NCBI RefSeq assembly: GCF_000019185.1
Contig: NC_010334.1
Coordinates: 1,736,001 to 1,800,000 of the forward strand
Direction of reading: 5' to 3'
Length of the DNA stretch: 64,000 nucleotides
DNA from: Shewanella halifaxensis HAW-EB4
GTDB taxonomy: Bacteria; Pseudomonadota; Gammaproteobacteria; Enterobacterales; Shewanellaceae
Below the pieces are notes generated by a model. It ran no database searches, had not been told where the DNA came from, and saw nothing but the letters and a program-made list of their open reading frames with translations. Each line of letters begins with the position of its first letter. Positions within the stretch are counted from its first letter, which is position 1. The position numbers were made by a program, and so were the translations under genes. Below, piece by piece: positions 15,674 through 25,010 of the stretch.

Positions 15674-17185
15674 ATGCAGCAGATGAACAATATTTTACTC
15701 AGTAGCCCTGAGCCAAGCAAGAAGGCGACTGAAAACCACAGCAAGTCTGTAGAATCCTCTTTGGAGCCATCTCAGAAACCCAAGACAAACTCCGAAGGTG
15801 ATAGCTTTTCGGCTGCGCTGGAAAAAGTGGGTAAGCAGACACAGGACAGAGCAAATACACAATCAGCTGCAAAAAAAGCCCTTGCTGGAGATGAAAATCT
15901 AGCAGAAAGCACAATTAAGGCGGAAACAAAGGATGAGAGTGCGACTGACGATGTAAGCCAAGTGTTTGCACAGATCAATCTTGCTAATAACTTTGGTAGT
16001 GAGGCTCAGCTTGCCGCTAACGGCGAAAGCTTGCCGTTAGCAACAGAACCGCTGGAGCCTGGCAAACTCGGTGATGATTTAACTGCTAGCGAATTACCCG
16101 ATGAAATCTTAATGGCGCTGAGTCAACAGTCTGGCATGTCAGAGCAAGAACTGAGTAAGCTTTCAGCGGCGGAGTTAAAAAACCTATTACAGCAAAGCCA
16201 AATCCTCGATGCTAATGGCGAATTAAAAGCTGAGTTTGCTGCTATGGCTAATGGTAACCTCGGCTTAGGCGATAATCAGCAGTCAAAAGAGCAAGGCGCT
16301 GCGCTAGCTGGGCAGGCTGGAGTGACAGATAAAGCGGCTCAGGCCAATATTGCAATGGATCCTAAAGTACTACAATCTGAACTAAAGGGCGCTGACGCTA
16401 AAAATACAAACGAGACTCGAGATATTTTCGGTAAAGAGCTCGCTGGGCTCACTCAGTCGCAATCTCAGAGCACCAGTGCTGAACAGCTAAAAGCGGCTAA
16501 AAATGCTGAAGGGACAAGTCAAACTATAGCAAATCAGCTTACTGCGACCGAGCAGCTTAAAACGGCTGAACTGTCGGTGCGAATGATGTCGTCGCAAACG
16601 GGGCAAGAGGCAAACTTAGCCGGCGTAAACACTGACGCTGCGCAAGATCTTAAAGCGGTTATAGGGCTACAAAGTCAAGCATTACAGCTGCAGTCGGGAG
16701 CTAATCGTCAAGAGCTACCACAGTTCCAGTTCGCGTTGAAACAAGCGGGTGAGCAAACGCCGCCAATGCAGCAGATGATCCAGCGTTTCTCTCCCATGAT
16801 GAATCAGCAGCTTATCACCATGGTTAGTAATGGGGTGCAGCATGCTGAAATTCGCTTAGACCCACCAGAACTCGGCCATATGATGGTGCGAATTCAAGTC
16901 CAAGGCGATACCACTCAAGTTCAATTTCAAGTGAGTCAACATCAAACTCGTGATCTCGTCGAGCAAGCAATGCCAAGGTTACGTGAAATGCTGGCAGAGC
17001 AAGGCATGCAGCTAACCGATGGCCAAGTGTCCCAAGGTAGCGGTGGAAATAGCGACGGTGAGCAGGGGAGTGGTCGCGGAAATGACAACGGCATGGCCGA
17101 AACGGATGAAATTTCGGCAGAAGAGTTGCTCGCAAGGTCAAATCTATCAACAAGTTCGGCTTCAGGTATAGATTATTACGCATAA
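15674..17185 (+). CDS. fliK: Flagellar hook-length control protein FliK
   Basis: 503 residues. FliK is the exported ruler that measures the hook and then flips FlhB specificity. The long N-terminal part is Gln, Ala and Ser rich and low complexity. The conserved C-terminal FliK domain lies at about 385-470, with AEIRLDPPELGHMMVRIQV and a following amphipathic helix VEQAMPRLREMLAEQGMQL. The ATG follows TGGAGACGCA. It heads fliK-L-M-N-O-P-Q-R-flhB behind a sigma-54 promoter. A second, distant FliK-like protein is encoded at 37583-39235. Confidence 0.93.
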   Translation: MQQMNNILLSSPEPSKKATENHSKSVESSLEPSQKPKTNSEGDSFSAALEKVGKQTQDRANTQSAAKKALAGDENLAESTIKAETKDESATDDVSQVFAQINLANNFGSEAQLAANGESLPLATEPLEPGKLGDDLTASELPDEILMALSQQSGMSEQELSKLSAAELKNLLQQSQILDANGELKAEFAAMANGNLGLGDNQQSKEQGAALAGQAGVTDKAAQANIAMDPKVLQSELKGADAKNTNETRDIFGKELAGLTQSQSQSTSAEQLKAAKNAEGTSQTIANQLTATEQLKTAELSVRMMSSQTGQEANLAGVNTDAAQDLKAVIGLQSQALQLQSGANRQELPQFQFALKQAGEQTPPMQQMIQRFSPMMNQQLITMVSNGVQHAEIRLDPPELGHMMVRIQVQGDTTQVQFQVSQHQTRDLVEQAMPRLREMLAEQGMQLTDGQVSQGSGGNSDGEQGSGRGNDNGMAETDEISAEELLARSNLSTSSASGIDYYA

Positions 17186-17249
17186 GCAGGTAATCTATAG
17201 CAGTTTAAGAATATTGAAATTAATCAGTACTCGAGCAAGGGAATGAAAA

Positions 17250-17768
17250 ATGGCGGAAGAAGCAGCGTTAGAGCTAGAAGATAGTGCCGAACCTAAAAGC
17301 AAAAAGAAACTCATTTTATTCGGCGCAATCGGCGCGGTGCTTATTACTGTTATCGCTATCACTGCATATTTGTTATTGAGCTCAGACGATGCTGCACAAG
17401 TTACTGGTGCTGATGACGTTGTCGCTGCAGAGTCTGCGCCTCGAACGGGTGAAGCCTTTTATGCGGCAATGCCAAGACCGTTTCTATTTAATCTACCCGA
17501 TAATGGCCGCACTCGTTTAGTTGAAATTAAAGTGCAACTAATGGTTCGTGGTAGCGATGATGACACTCTGATTAAAAAGCATATTCCATTAATTGAAGAT
17601 GCGCTACTAACCACATTTAGTGGCGCAGATATCCAGAAATTAAGCTCTCCTGCAGGCAAGGATGAATTACGCCTGTTAGCGCTGCGAAATGTGCAAAACA
17701 CTCTGCAACCCGTCACGGGGCGTACAGTGGTTGAGAAAATCTTATTTACCGGTTTTGTCATGCAATAA
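17250..17768 (+). CDS. fliL: Flagellar basal body-associated protein FliL
   Basis: 172 residues. One membrane span near residues 20-44 (KLILFGAIGAVLITVIAITAY begins it), then a periplasmic FliL domain (RPFLFNLPDNGRTRLVEIKVQLMV). FliL surrounds the stator and supports torque at load. It ends with VVEKILFTGFVMQ, the usual FliL C-terminus. It is separated from fliM by 45 bases. Confidence 0.95.
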   Translation: MAEEAALELEDSAEPKSKKKLILFGAIGAVLITVIAITAYLLLSSDDAAQVTGADDVVAAESAPRTGEAFYAAMPRPFLFNLPDNGRTRLVEIKVQLMVRGSDDDTLIKKHIPLIEDALLTTFSGADIQKLSSPAGKDELRLLALRNVQNTLQPVTGRTVVEKILFTGFVMQ

Positions 17769-17813
17769 ATTGTGTGAATAAAGTGATTATTTTTTATAAG
17801 TAAAGGCGATATC

Positions 17814-18842
17814 GTGAGTGATTTATTAAGCCAAGACGAAATTGATGCACTGCTCCACGGAGTCGATGATGTCGAAGAGGACATTATTGATGACAATGAG
17901 CTTGACGCACGTTCATATGATTTCTCGTCCCAAGACAGAATTGTACGTGGTCGTATGCCAACGCTTGAGATCGTCAACGAGCGTTTTGCTCGCCACTTGC
18001 GGATCAGCATGTTTAATATGATGCGTCGGGCGGCCGAAGTGTCGATTAACGGCGTGCAAATGCTTAAGTTTGGTGAGTATGTACATACCTTGTTCGTACC
18101 GACCAGCTTAAACATGGTACGTTTTAGCCCATTAAAAGGCACAGCGTTAATTACAATGGAAGCGCGGCTTGTATTTATTTTAGTGGACAATTTCTTTGGT
18201 GGTGACGGGCGCTTTCATGCCAAGATTGAAGGCCGAGAATTTACCCCTACAGAGCGTCGCATCGTACAACTGTTGTTAAAGATCATCTTCGAAGATTACA
18301 AAGATGCTTGGGCGCCAGTGATGGATGTTCAGTTTGATTACCTCGACTCAGAAGTTAACCCGGCTATGGCAAACATTGTTAGCCCTACAGAAGTCGTTGT
18401 GGTGAGTTCATTCCATATTGAGGTTGACGGCGGTGGAGGAGACTTCCATATCACTATGCCGTATTCGATGATTGAGCCTATCCGAGAATTGCTCGATGCT
18501 GGTGTGCAAAGTGATACTCAAGATACCGATATGCGTTGGTCTCAAGCATTGCGTGATGAGATTATGGATGTTGACGTGGGTATCGATGCCACCATCGTTG
18601 AGCACAAAGTAACACTAAAACAAGTGCTAGAGTTTAAAGCGGGTGATGTTATTCCAGTTGAGCTGCCTGAGTACATCATCTTAAAGGTCGAAGACCTACC
18701 GACTTATCGTTGTAAGATGGGCAGAACGAAAGAAAACTTAGCATTAAAGATTTGTGAACAAATTCCACGACCAGAAACGGTTAAGACAGAATTACAGCTG
18801 GTGACCCATAAAGGGCGAGCGCGCGATCGTTCTGATATATAA
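17814..18842 (+). CDS. fliM: Flagellar motor switch protein FliM
   Basis: 342 residues. The N-terminal LLSQDEIDALLHGV peptide is the CheY-P docking site. The middle FliM domain (about 45-240) and the C-terminal SpoA-like domain (about 255-325) follow. FliM links CheY binding to rotor switching. The start is GTG 17814, with AAAGGCG in front. The fliL-fliM-fliN order is standard. Confidence 0.96.
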   Translation: MSDLLSQDEIDALLHGVDDVEEDIIDDNELDARSYDFSSQDRIVRGRMPTLEIVNERFARHLRISMFNMMRRAAEVSINGVQMLKFGEYVHTLFVPTSLNMVRFSPLKGTALITMEARLVFILVDNFFGGDGRFHAKIEGREFTPTERRIVQLLLKIIFEDYKDAWAPVMDVQFDYLDSEVNPAMANIVSPTEVVVVSSFHIEVDGGGGDFHITMPYSMIEPIRELLDAGVQSDTQDTDMRWSQALRDEIMDVDVGIDATIVEHKVTLKQVLEFKAGDVIPVELPEYIILKVEDLPTYRCKMGRTKENLALKICEQIPRPETVKTELQLVTHKGRARDRSDI

Positions 18843-18854
18843 GGTGAAAGGTAA

Positions 18855-19232
18855 ATGAGTACAGATACAGATGATTGGGCTTCGGCCATGGCAGAGCAAG
18901 CGATTGACGAAGCAAAAGCTGTTGAATTTGATGAGTTTAGCAATGAAAGTGCGCCGTTAAGCGAGGATGAAGTGTCTAAGTTAGATGCGATTATGGATAT
19001 TCCGGTTACGATTTCGATGGAAGTGGGCCGTAGTTTTATTAATATTCGCAATTTGCTGCAGTTAAACCAAGGTTCGGTGGTAGAGCTCGATCGTATTGCT
19101 GGTGAGCCATTAGATGTTATGGTCAATGGTACCTTGATTGCCCATGGTGAGGTGGTTGTGGTAAACGATAAATTTGGTATTCGTCTAACGGATGTCATTA
19201 GCCAAACTGAGCGAATTAAAAAGCTGAAGTAA
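18855..19232 (+). CDS. fliN: Flagellar motor switch protein FliN
   Basis: 125 residues. An acidic N-terminal segment is followed by a SpoA domain (about 50-122) containing VTISMEVGRSFINIRNLL, the GSVVELDRIAGEPLDVMVNG loop and IAHGEVVVVNDKFGIRL. FliN forms the bottom of the C-ring and docks FliH/FliI. It lies 12 bases after fliM with a GGTGAAAGG ribosome site. Confidence 0.96.
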   Translation: MSTDTDDWASAMAEQAIDEAKAVEFDEFSNESAPLSEDEVSKLDAIMDIPVTISMEVGRSFINIRNLLQLNQGSVVELDRIAGEPLDVMVNGTLIAHGEVVVVNDKFGIRLTDVISQTERIKKLK

Positions 19233-19244
19233 AAGGGACGTTTA

Positions 19245-19616
19245 ATGAGCTTTCAACTGGTTTTAGCCGGTGTGAGTAGTGCGGCAGCGCAAGCTGAAAC
19301 GCCTGCTTCACCAACGAGTATCGCAACGTTATCGAGCATGGTTGGTGGCTTGATTTTAGTATTACTACTGATTTTCTTTCTAGCCTATCTAGTCAAACGC
19401 TTAAACTTAGTCCCCAGTAGCCAAGGGGAATTAAAAACCCTCGCAGTGACGCCTTTAGGACAAAAAGAGAAGTTAGTACTGGTTGAGGTTGCAGGTCAGC
19501 AATACTTGCTTGGGGTTACGCCGCAGCAAGTGAGCCTAGTTGATAAATTAACCCAACCAGTGGAAATATCGTCTGAGTCATTTGCCAGCCGCCTTCGTCA
19601 AGCAAAGGCATCATGA
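19245..19616 (+). CDS. fliO: Flagellar biosynthesis protein FliO
   Basis: 123 residues: a short, hydrophobic N-terminus with AAAQA (likely signal region), a membrane span at about 30-50 (SSMVGGLILVLLLIFFLAYL), then a cytosolic FliO domain (LKTLAVTPLGQKEKLVLVEVAGQQYLLGV, residues about 64-92). FliO assists assembly of the FliP ring. It overlaps fliP by 4 bases (ATGATG/TGA). Confidence 0.92.
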   Translation: MSFQLVLAGVSSAAAQAETPASPTSIATLSSMVGGLILVLLLIFFLAYLVKRLNLVPSSQGELKTLAVTPLGQKEKLVLVEVAGQQYLLGVTPQQVSLVDKLTQPVEISSESFASRLRQAKAS

Positions 19617-20362
19617 TGAAGTGGATTTTACTGCTAGCCGGATTGGCTCTGACTTTTATGGCGCCAACCGCGCTCGCAGAAAACGGTATTCTGCCAGCTG
19701 TGACGGTTTCGACTGGCGCCGATGGTTCAACGCAATACTCTGTCACCATGCAGATTTTGCTGTTGATGACGGCGTTAAGTTTCATTCCCGCGATGGTCAT
19801 TATGTTGACCTCGTTTACCCGTATTATTGTGGTGCTGTCTATTTTGCGCCAAGCGATTGGCTTGCAGCAAACTCCGTCTAATCAGGTGTTGATTGGCATC
19901 AGTATGTTCATGACATTTTTTATTATGTCGCCGGTATTCGACAAGATTTATGTGCAGGCGGTGCAACCTTATATCGAGCAAGGAATGCCACTGCAAGACG
20001 CTTTTACAACGGGGCAAGGGCCACTTAAAGATTTTATGTTGGCACAGACTCGGAACTCAGACCTCAACACCTTTATTGAAATTTCAGGTTATCAAAATAT
20101 CAATGAGCCTGAAGATGCACCGATGACGGTCATCATTCCTGCTTTCATTACCAGCGAACTCAAAACGGCTTTCCAAATTGGTTTCATGCTCTTTGTGCCA
20201 TTTTTAGTTTTGGATTTGGTGGTGGCGAGTATCTTGATGGCCATGGGTATGATGATGTTGTCGCCTATGATTGTGTCGTTGCCATTTAAGATCATGTTAT
20301 TTGTACTCGTCGACGGTTGGAGCCTAGTGATGGGTACCTTAGCCAACAGTTTTGGATTGTAG
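19613..20362 (+). CDS. fliP: Flagellar type III export gate protein FliP
   Basis: 249 residues. It has a cleavable-type signal peptide (about 1-22, ending APTALA), then four membrane spans and the conserved FliP blocks TSFTRIIVVLSILRQAIGLQQTPSNQV and the C-terminal FKIMLFVLVDGWSLVMGTL, read across residues about 66-92 and 223-241. FliP forms the core pentamer of the export gate with FliQ and FliR. Confidence 0.96.
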   Translation: MMKWILLLAGLALTFMAPTALAENGILPAVTVSTGADGSTQYSVTMQILLLMTALSFIPAMVIMLTSFTRIIVVLSILRQAIGLQQTPSNQVLIGISMFMTFFIMSPVFDKIYVQAVQPYIEQGMPLQDAFTTGQGPLKDFMLAQTRNSDLNTFIEISGYQNINEPEDAPMTVIIPAFITSELKTAFQIGFMLFVPFLVLDLVVASILMAMGMMMLSPMIVSLPFKIMLFVLVDGWSLVMGTLANSFGL

Positions 20363-20369
20363 GTAAGCC

Positions 20370-20639
20370 ATGAGCCCAGAAGCACTAATTGATATCTTTC
20401 GTGAAGCACTGGCCGTTATTGTGATTATCGTGTCGATGATTATTGTGCCTGGTCTTATCATTGGTCTTGTCGTGGCAGTCTTTCAGGCCGCAACGTCGAT
20501 TAACGAGCAAACCTTGAGTTTTTTGCCACGTCTGTTAACGACGTTATTAGCGTTAATGCTGATGGGGCATATGCTGGTTCAGATGATGATGGATTTCTTT
20601 TTCCAGATGGTGGATATGATCCCCCAAGTCATAGGTTAA
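20370..20639 (+). CDS. fliQ: Flagellar export gate protein FliQ
   Basis: 89 residues with two membrane spans (about 15-40 and 53-75). Family motifs include the N-terminal region leading into LAVIVIIVSMIIVPGLIIGL and FQAATSINEQTLSFLPRL. It is a component of the FliPQR gate. The last 18 codons have a decayed copy immediately downstream, at 20662-20719. Confidence 0.96.
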   Translation: MSPEALIDIFREALAVIVIIVSMIIVPGLIIGLVVAVFQAATSINEQTLSFLPRLLTTLLALMLMGHMLVQMMMDFFFQMVDMIPQVIG

Positions 20640-20661
20640 CTATTCGCTGGAGCTTTTGAAC

Positions 20662-20719
20662 ATGGATTTACTTTCCCCGATGTTAAATATGATCTGCTTG
20701 CAGGTGATAGGCTAACTAT
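20662..20719 (+). pseudogene. Decayed tandem copy of the fliQ 3' end
   Basis: The 114-base gap between fliQ and fliR contains ATGGATTTACTTTCCCC, then GATGTTAAATATGATC and finally GTGATAGGCTAACTAT. This mirrors the end of fliQ (20589-20643) in order and spacing, with a few substitutions and a 3-base length difference. Translated, it reads MDLLSPMLNMICLQVIG and a stop, against MDFFFQMVDMIPQVIG in FliQ. A GGAG lies upstream at 20649, but a 17-residue product has no known role, so it is treated as a remnant. Confidence 0.65.
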
Positions 20720-20753
20720 GGCTATTAATCTCCTTATTAATAGATTGAGTTAG

Positions 20754-21551
20754 ATGGAGATCTTACTCGATACCATCATGAATGGCATTGCGGGTTATTT
20801 GTGGCCATTAACCCGAATTTCTAGCATGTTTATGGTGATGGCAGTGTTTGGTGCAACCACGACTCCCACAAGAGTGAGACTATTATTGTCGGTTGCTGTC
20901 ACCGTAGCCGTGGCCCCAGTGTTGCCTGCTATGCCAACCATTGATCTGTTTTCATTAAGCGCCGCTTTCGTTACCGCGCAGCAAATCATTATCGGCGTCG
21001 CCATGGGGTTTGCCACATTATTGCTCATGCAGACCTTTGTGCTTACCGGTCAGATCATCGGTATGCAGACCAGCTTAGGTTTCGCGTCTATGGTCGATCC
21101 GAGCTCAGGCCAACAAACACCTGTCATTGGTAACTTCTTCCTGCTACTGACCACTGTGATATTTTTGGCCGTCGATGGTCACCTGTTATTAATAAAGATG
21201 GTGATCGCCAGCTTTGATTCTATTCCGGTGTCAATGCAAGGCTTAAGTCTGGTTAGTTATCGCTTATTTACCGAATTTGTGGGCTATATGTTTGGTGCTG
21301 CTTTGACCATGTCGCTATCGGCGATTGTGGCGCTGCTCACTATTAACTTGTCATTTGGTGTAATGACCCGCGCCTCACCACAGTTAAATATCTTCTCTAT
21401 CGGTTTTCCTGTCACCATGATTGCAGGCTTGTTCATTCTTTGGTTAACGTTGTCGCCAATTATGACGCATTTTGACGAGGTGTGGCGTGAAGTTCAGCTG
21501 CTACTTTGTAATGTGCTTGAGCTGCAGTGCCGCGCCGACGGCGGGCTTTAA
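20754..21551 (+). CDS. fliR: Flagellar export gate protein FliR
   Basis: 265 residues with about six membrane spans, normal for FliR. Recognisable family stretches are the N-terminal WPLTRISSMFMVM, the central GQIIGMQTSLGFASMVDPSSGQQTPVIG (read in two blocks near residues 100-127) and LLTINLSFGVMTRASPQLNIFSIGFP near 198-223. FliR completes the FliPQR export channel. The ATG at 20754 lies in TTAGATGGAGATC, with weak ribosome-site context and the start close to the decayed fliQ copy. Confidence 0.95.
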   Translation: MEILLDTIMNGIAGYLWPLTRISSMFMVMAVFGATTTPTRVRLLLSVAVTVAVAPVLPAMPTIDLFSLSAAFVTAQQIIIGVAMGFATLLLMQTFVLTGQIIGMQTSLGFASMVDPSSGQQTPVIGNFFLLLTTVIFLAVDGHLLLIKMVIASFDSIPVSMQGLSLVSYRLFTEFVGYMFGAALTMSLSAIVALLTINLSFGVMTRASPQLNIFSIGFPVTMIAGLFILWLTLSPIMTHFDEVWREVQLLLCNVLELQCRADGGL

Positions 21552-21617
21552 TAATGCGTTATAGCGACTTTACTATCAGTCGTATGGCTTTCTTCGCACT
21601 ATGGAGGGCGGCTATAA

Positions 21618-22751
21618 ATGGCTGAAAACGATAGTAGCCAAGAAAAAACAGAGGAAGCCACCTCCAGAAAGTTGCAACAGGCCAAAGATAAAGGGCAGGT
21701 TGCACGCTCAAAAGAGTTGGGGACTTCTGCTGTGCTGATCGCTGCGTCAGTAGGCTTGTTAATGACGGGTCCTGATATCGCACAGGCGATGCATAACATC
21801 ATGACGAAGTTGTTTACGATGAGCCGTGATGAGATTTTCGACACCAAGCAGATGATGAATGTTTGGGGCGTAATAGGCACTGAACTTGCGCTCCCTTTGA
21901 TGGGTTTTATTGTCTTTTTAGCACTCATCGCATTTGCGGGTAACGTTGCTCTCGGTGGGATCTCTTTCTCCGTTAAAGCGTTTATGCCAAAAGCCAGTAA
22001 GATGAGCCCAATGGCGGGCTTTAAGCGGATGTTTGGTGTGCAGGCATTAGTGGAGTTAACCAAAGGTATTGCCAAGTTTTCCGTAGTCGCCATTACCGCC
22101 TTTTTGCTACTCAGCACCTACTTAAATGATATTTTGATGCTGTCGCAAGACCATTTACCTGGCAATATTTACCATGCACTCGATATTGTGGTGTGGATCT
22201 TTATTTTACTCTGCGCATCAACCTTCTTGATTGTCGTTATCGACGTACCGTTTCAGATATGGAATCACGCTAAGCAGCTCAAGATGACGAAGCAGGAAGT
22301 GAAAGACGAATATAAGGATACCGAAGGTAAACCAGAGGTTAAAGGCCGTATTCGTCAGTTACAACATGAGATGTCTCAACGACGTATGATGGGCGAAGTG
22401 CCAAATGCTGACGTTATTGTCGTCAACCCCGAACATTACGCCGTGGCTGTTAAGTATGATGCGACTCGCTCTACTGCACCATTTGTTGTGGCCAAAGGGG
22501 TGGATGAAGTTGCCTTTAAAATTCGAGAAATTGCAAGAGAACACGATGTGGCGATAGTATCGGCGCCGCCACTGGCTCGCGCTATTTTTCATACCACTAA
22601 GATTGACCAAGAGATCCCAGAGGGATTATTTACCGCGGTCGCGCAGGTGCTCGCTTATGTATTCCAATTAAGACAATATCAGAAGGGTAAGGGGAGACGT
22701 CCAAATCCGGTCCCAGTAAAGCAGCCGATCCCAGATGATTTAAAGCATTAA
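21618..22751 (+). CDS. flhB: Flagellar export switch protein FlhB
   Basis: 377 residues: a hydrophilic N-terminus (DSSQEKTEEATSRKLQQA), four membrane spans (about 35-215), and the cytoplasmic FlhB_C domain. The autocleavage site reads VVNPEHYAVAV, with N270-P271 in an NPEH motif rather than the enteric NPTH. Cleavage there converts export from hook to filament substrates after FliK signals. The ATG follows ATGGAGGGCGGC. It ends the fliK-flhB operon before the flhA promoter. Confidence 0.96.
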   Translation: MAENDSSQEKTEEATSRKLQQAKDKGQVARSKELGTSAVLIAASVGLLMTGPDIAQAMHNIMTKLFTMSRDEIFDTKQMMNVWGVIGTELALPLMGFIVFLALIAFAGNVALGGISFSVKAFMPKASKMSPMAGFKRMFGVQALVELTKGIAKFSVVAITAFLLLSTYLNDILMLSQDHLPGNIYHALDIVVWIFILLCASTFLIVVIDVPFQIWNHAKQLKMTKQEVKDEYKDTEGKPEVKGRIRQLQHEMSQRRMMGEVPNADVIVVNPEHYAVAVKYDATRSTAPFVVAKGVDEVAFKIREIAREHDVAIVSAPPLARAIFHTTKIDQEIPEGLFTAVAQVLAYVFQLRQYQKGKGRRPNPVPVKQPIPDDLKH

Positions 22752-22845
22752 TTAAAATTTATGCTTGAAAATCAACCACTCAGTACGCGAGATGTTCTTT
22801 GCTAGCGCCTTTCAGGTTATAGTTAATCCTTATTATAAATAAGGT

Positions 22846-22861
22846 TGGTACAGTATTTGCT
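22846..22861 (+). promoter_or_regulatory. Sigma-54 promoter of the flhA operon
   Basis: TGGTACAGTATTTGCT has GG and GC at exact -24/-12 spacing, about 40 bases upstream of flhA. It would drive flhA-flhF-flhG-fliA and perhaps the che genes. Confidence 0.85.
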
Positions 22862-22899
22862 GTACAGACGTTAGACGTCAAAGATCGGACTCCGAGTGA

Positions 22900-24999
22900 A
22901 TGGAACTTAAAGCAAGTCTAGGCCAATTAAAACAGATAAAGCCTGCACATTTTAAAGGTATTGGTACACCGTTATTGGTTTTAGCCGCTCTGGCTATGAT
23001 CATCTTACCCATGCCTGCGTTCCTGCTCGATATCCTTTTCACTTTCAATATCGCCCTCGCGCTTGTGGTGCTTCTGGTTGCCATTTATAGCGATAGGCCG
23101 CTTGATTTTGCCGCTTTCCCGACAGTGTTACTGGTCGCAACCCTACTCAGGTTGGCGCTAAACGTTGCATCGACGCGTGTCGTACTACTAGAAGGCCACA
23201 ATGGTGGCGATGCTGCAGGTAAGGTGATTGAAGCCTTTGGTTCAGTGGTGATTGGCGGTAACTATGCCGTTGGTCTAGTTGTATTTTTAATTCTCATCAT
23301 CATTAACTTTGCCGTTGTGACCAAAGGTGCCGGACGTATATCTGAGGTGAGTGCTCGCTTTACGCTGGATGCGATGCCAGGCAAGCAGATGGCAATCGAT
23401 GCCGACTTAAATGCAGGCTTATTAACTCAAGAAGAAGCACGTGCTCGCCGCGCCGAAGTGACTCGCGAGGCCGACTTCTATGGTGCGATGGACGGTGCGT
23501 CAAAATTTGTAAAGGGTGATGCCATCGCCGGTATATTAATTCTTGTTATTAATATCGTCGGCGGTTTTATTATTGGTATCGCTCAGCATGACCTGTCTTT
23601 CTCTTCCGCGGTTGAGATTTATACCCTATTAACGATTGGTGATGGCCTAGTGGCGCAGATCCCCGGTCTGCTGTTATCTATTGCCGCAGCCTTGATGGTG
23701 ACTCGTCAAAATGAATCCGGCGATATGGGCGAGATGGTCATGGGGCAGATGTTTGACAGTCCCAAGTCTTTAGCCATTGCCGCGGGGGTGATGTTAGTGA
23801 TGGGGCTTGTGCCAGGTATGCCACATCTTGTGTTCTTGTCATGTGCTGCGGTAGCGGGAGCGGGCGCTTACTTTATTAAGAAGAAGCTAGAAACCGATCG
23901 CGAGCGTGCACTGGAGCTCGCAAAAACGGGACCTGTGGAGCCGCGTGATACTCAGCCTAAGGAACTTAGCTGGGATGATGTACAGCATGTTGACACTATT
24001 GGGCTTGAAGTGGGTTATCGCCTTATTCCTTTGGTGGATAAAGGGCAGGGCGGAGAGCTACTGGGGCGTATTAAAGGCGTACGTAAGAAATTATCGCAAG
24101 AGCTGGGCTTCTTGGTCCCTGCCGTGCACATTCGTGACAACTTAGATCTGTCACCTAACGCTTATCGAATTTCGTTAATGGGTGTGGCATCTGGCGAGGC
24201 GGAAATTCGCCATGACTGTGAGCTGGCCATCAATCCAGGTCAAGTGTATGGCAAGTTAGATGGTATCGAAACTAAAGACCCAGCCTTTGGTCTCGATGCA
24301 GTTTGGATCGCCCCGGAAATGCGAGAGCATGCGCAAACCTTAGGTTACACAGTCGTAGATGCTTCAACGGTCGTGGCCACTCACATTAGCCAGCTATTAA
24401 CTAATAACGCTGCGAAACTATTAGGTTATGAAGAGGTGCAGCAACTGCTTGAAATGCTCGGTAAGCACTCACCTAAGTTAGTTGATGGCTTTATCCCAGA
24501 TGTGATGCCACTTGGTACGGTCGTTAAAGTGATGCAGAACTTGCTTAACGAAGGGGTGTCTATTCGCGATATGAAGACCATAGTACAGACCTTGTTAGAG
24601 TACGGGCCAAAGAGCGGTGACACCGAAGTATTAACCGCAGCGGTGCGTATAGCCCTAAAGCGCATGATAGTACAAGAGATCAGCGGACCTGAGCTTGAAA
24701 TCCCCGTCATTACTTTGGCGCCAGAGTTGGAACAAATGTTGCATCAGTCTATGCAGGCAACGGGGGGGGATGGTCCGAATATCGAGCCAAGCCTTGCGGA
24801 ACGTATGCAGAAGTCGTTAGTAGATGCGACCCAGCGTCAAGAAATGGTAGGACAACCAGCAATTTTATTGACATCAGGCATGTTACGTTCAACCTTATCG
24901 CGATTTGTTAAGCATACGATCCCTAATTTGCGGGTGATTTCATATCAAGAGGTACCCGATGAGAAGCAGATCCGTATCGTTTCGGCAGTGGGCCAGTAG
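22900..24999 (+). CDS. flhA: Flagellar export platform protein FlhA
   Basis: 699 residues. About eight membrane spans in residues 25-320, then the large cytosolic FlhA_C domain that forms the nonameric docking ring. The conserved FHIPEP family block is visible near residues 143-205 (GRISEVSARFTLDAMPGKQMAIDADL, then EEARARRAEVTREADFYGAMDGASKFVKGD, both longer than quoted motifs elsewhere). Proton-coupled export and chaperone docking are the known roles. The ATG follows GACTCCGAGTGA, with weak ribosome-site similarity, after a clear sigma-54 site. Confidence 0.96.
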   Translation: MELKASLGQLKQIKPAHFKGIGTPLLVLAALAMIILPMPAFLLDILFTFNIALALVVLLVAIYSDRPLDFAAFPTVLLVATLLRLALNVASTRVVLLEGHNGGDAAGKVIEAFGSVVIGGNYAVGLVVFLILIIINFAVVTKGAGRISEVSARFTLDAMPGKQMAIDADLNAGLLTQEEARARRAEVTREADFYGAMDGASKFVKGDAIAGILILVINIVGGFIIGIAQHDLSFSSAVEIYTLLTIGDGLVAQIPGLLLSIAAALMVTRQNESGDMGEMVMGQMFDSPKSLAIAAGVMLVMGLVPGMPHLVFLSCAAVAGAGAYFIKKKLETDRERALELAKTGPVEPRDTQPKELSWDDVQHVDTIGLEVGYRLIPLVDKGQGGELLGRIKGVRKKLSQELGFLVPAVHIRDNLDLSPNAYRISLMGVASGEAEIRHDCELAINPGQVYGKLDGIETKDPAFGLDAVWIAPEMREHAQTLGYTVVDASTVVATHISQLLTNNAAKLLGYEEVQQLLEMLGKHSPKLVDGFIPDVMPLGTVVKVMQNLLNEGVSIRDMKTIVQTLLEYGPKSGDTEVLTAAVRIALKRMIVQEISGPELEIPVITLAPELEQMLHQSMQATGGDGPNIEPSLAERMQKSLVDATQRQEMVGQPAILLTSGMLRSTLSRFVKHTIPNLRVISYQEVPDEKQIRIVSAVGQ

Positions 25000-25010
25000 A
25001 GGTCGAATAA

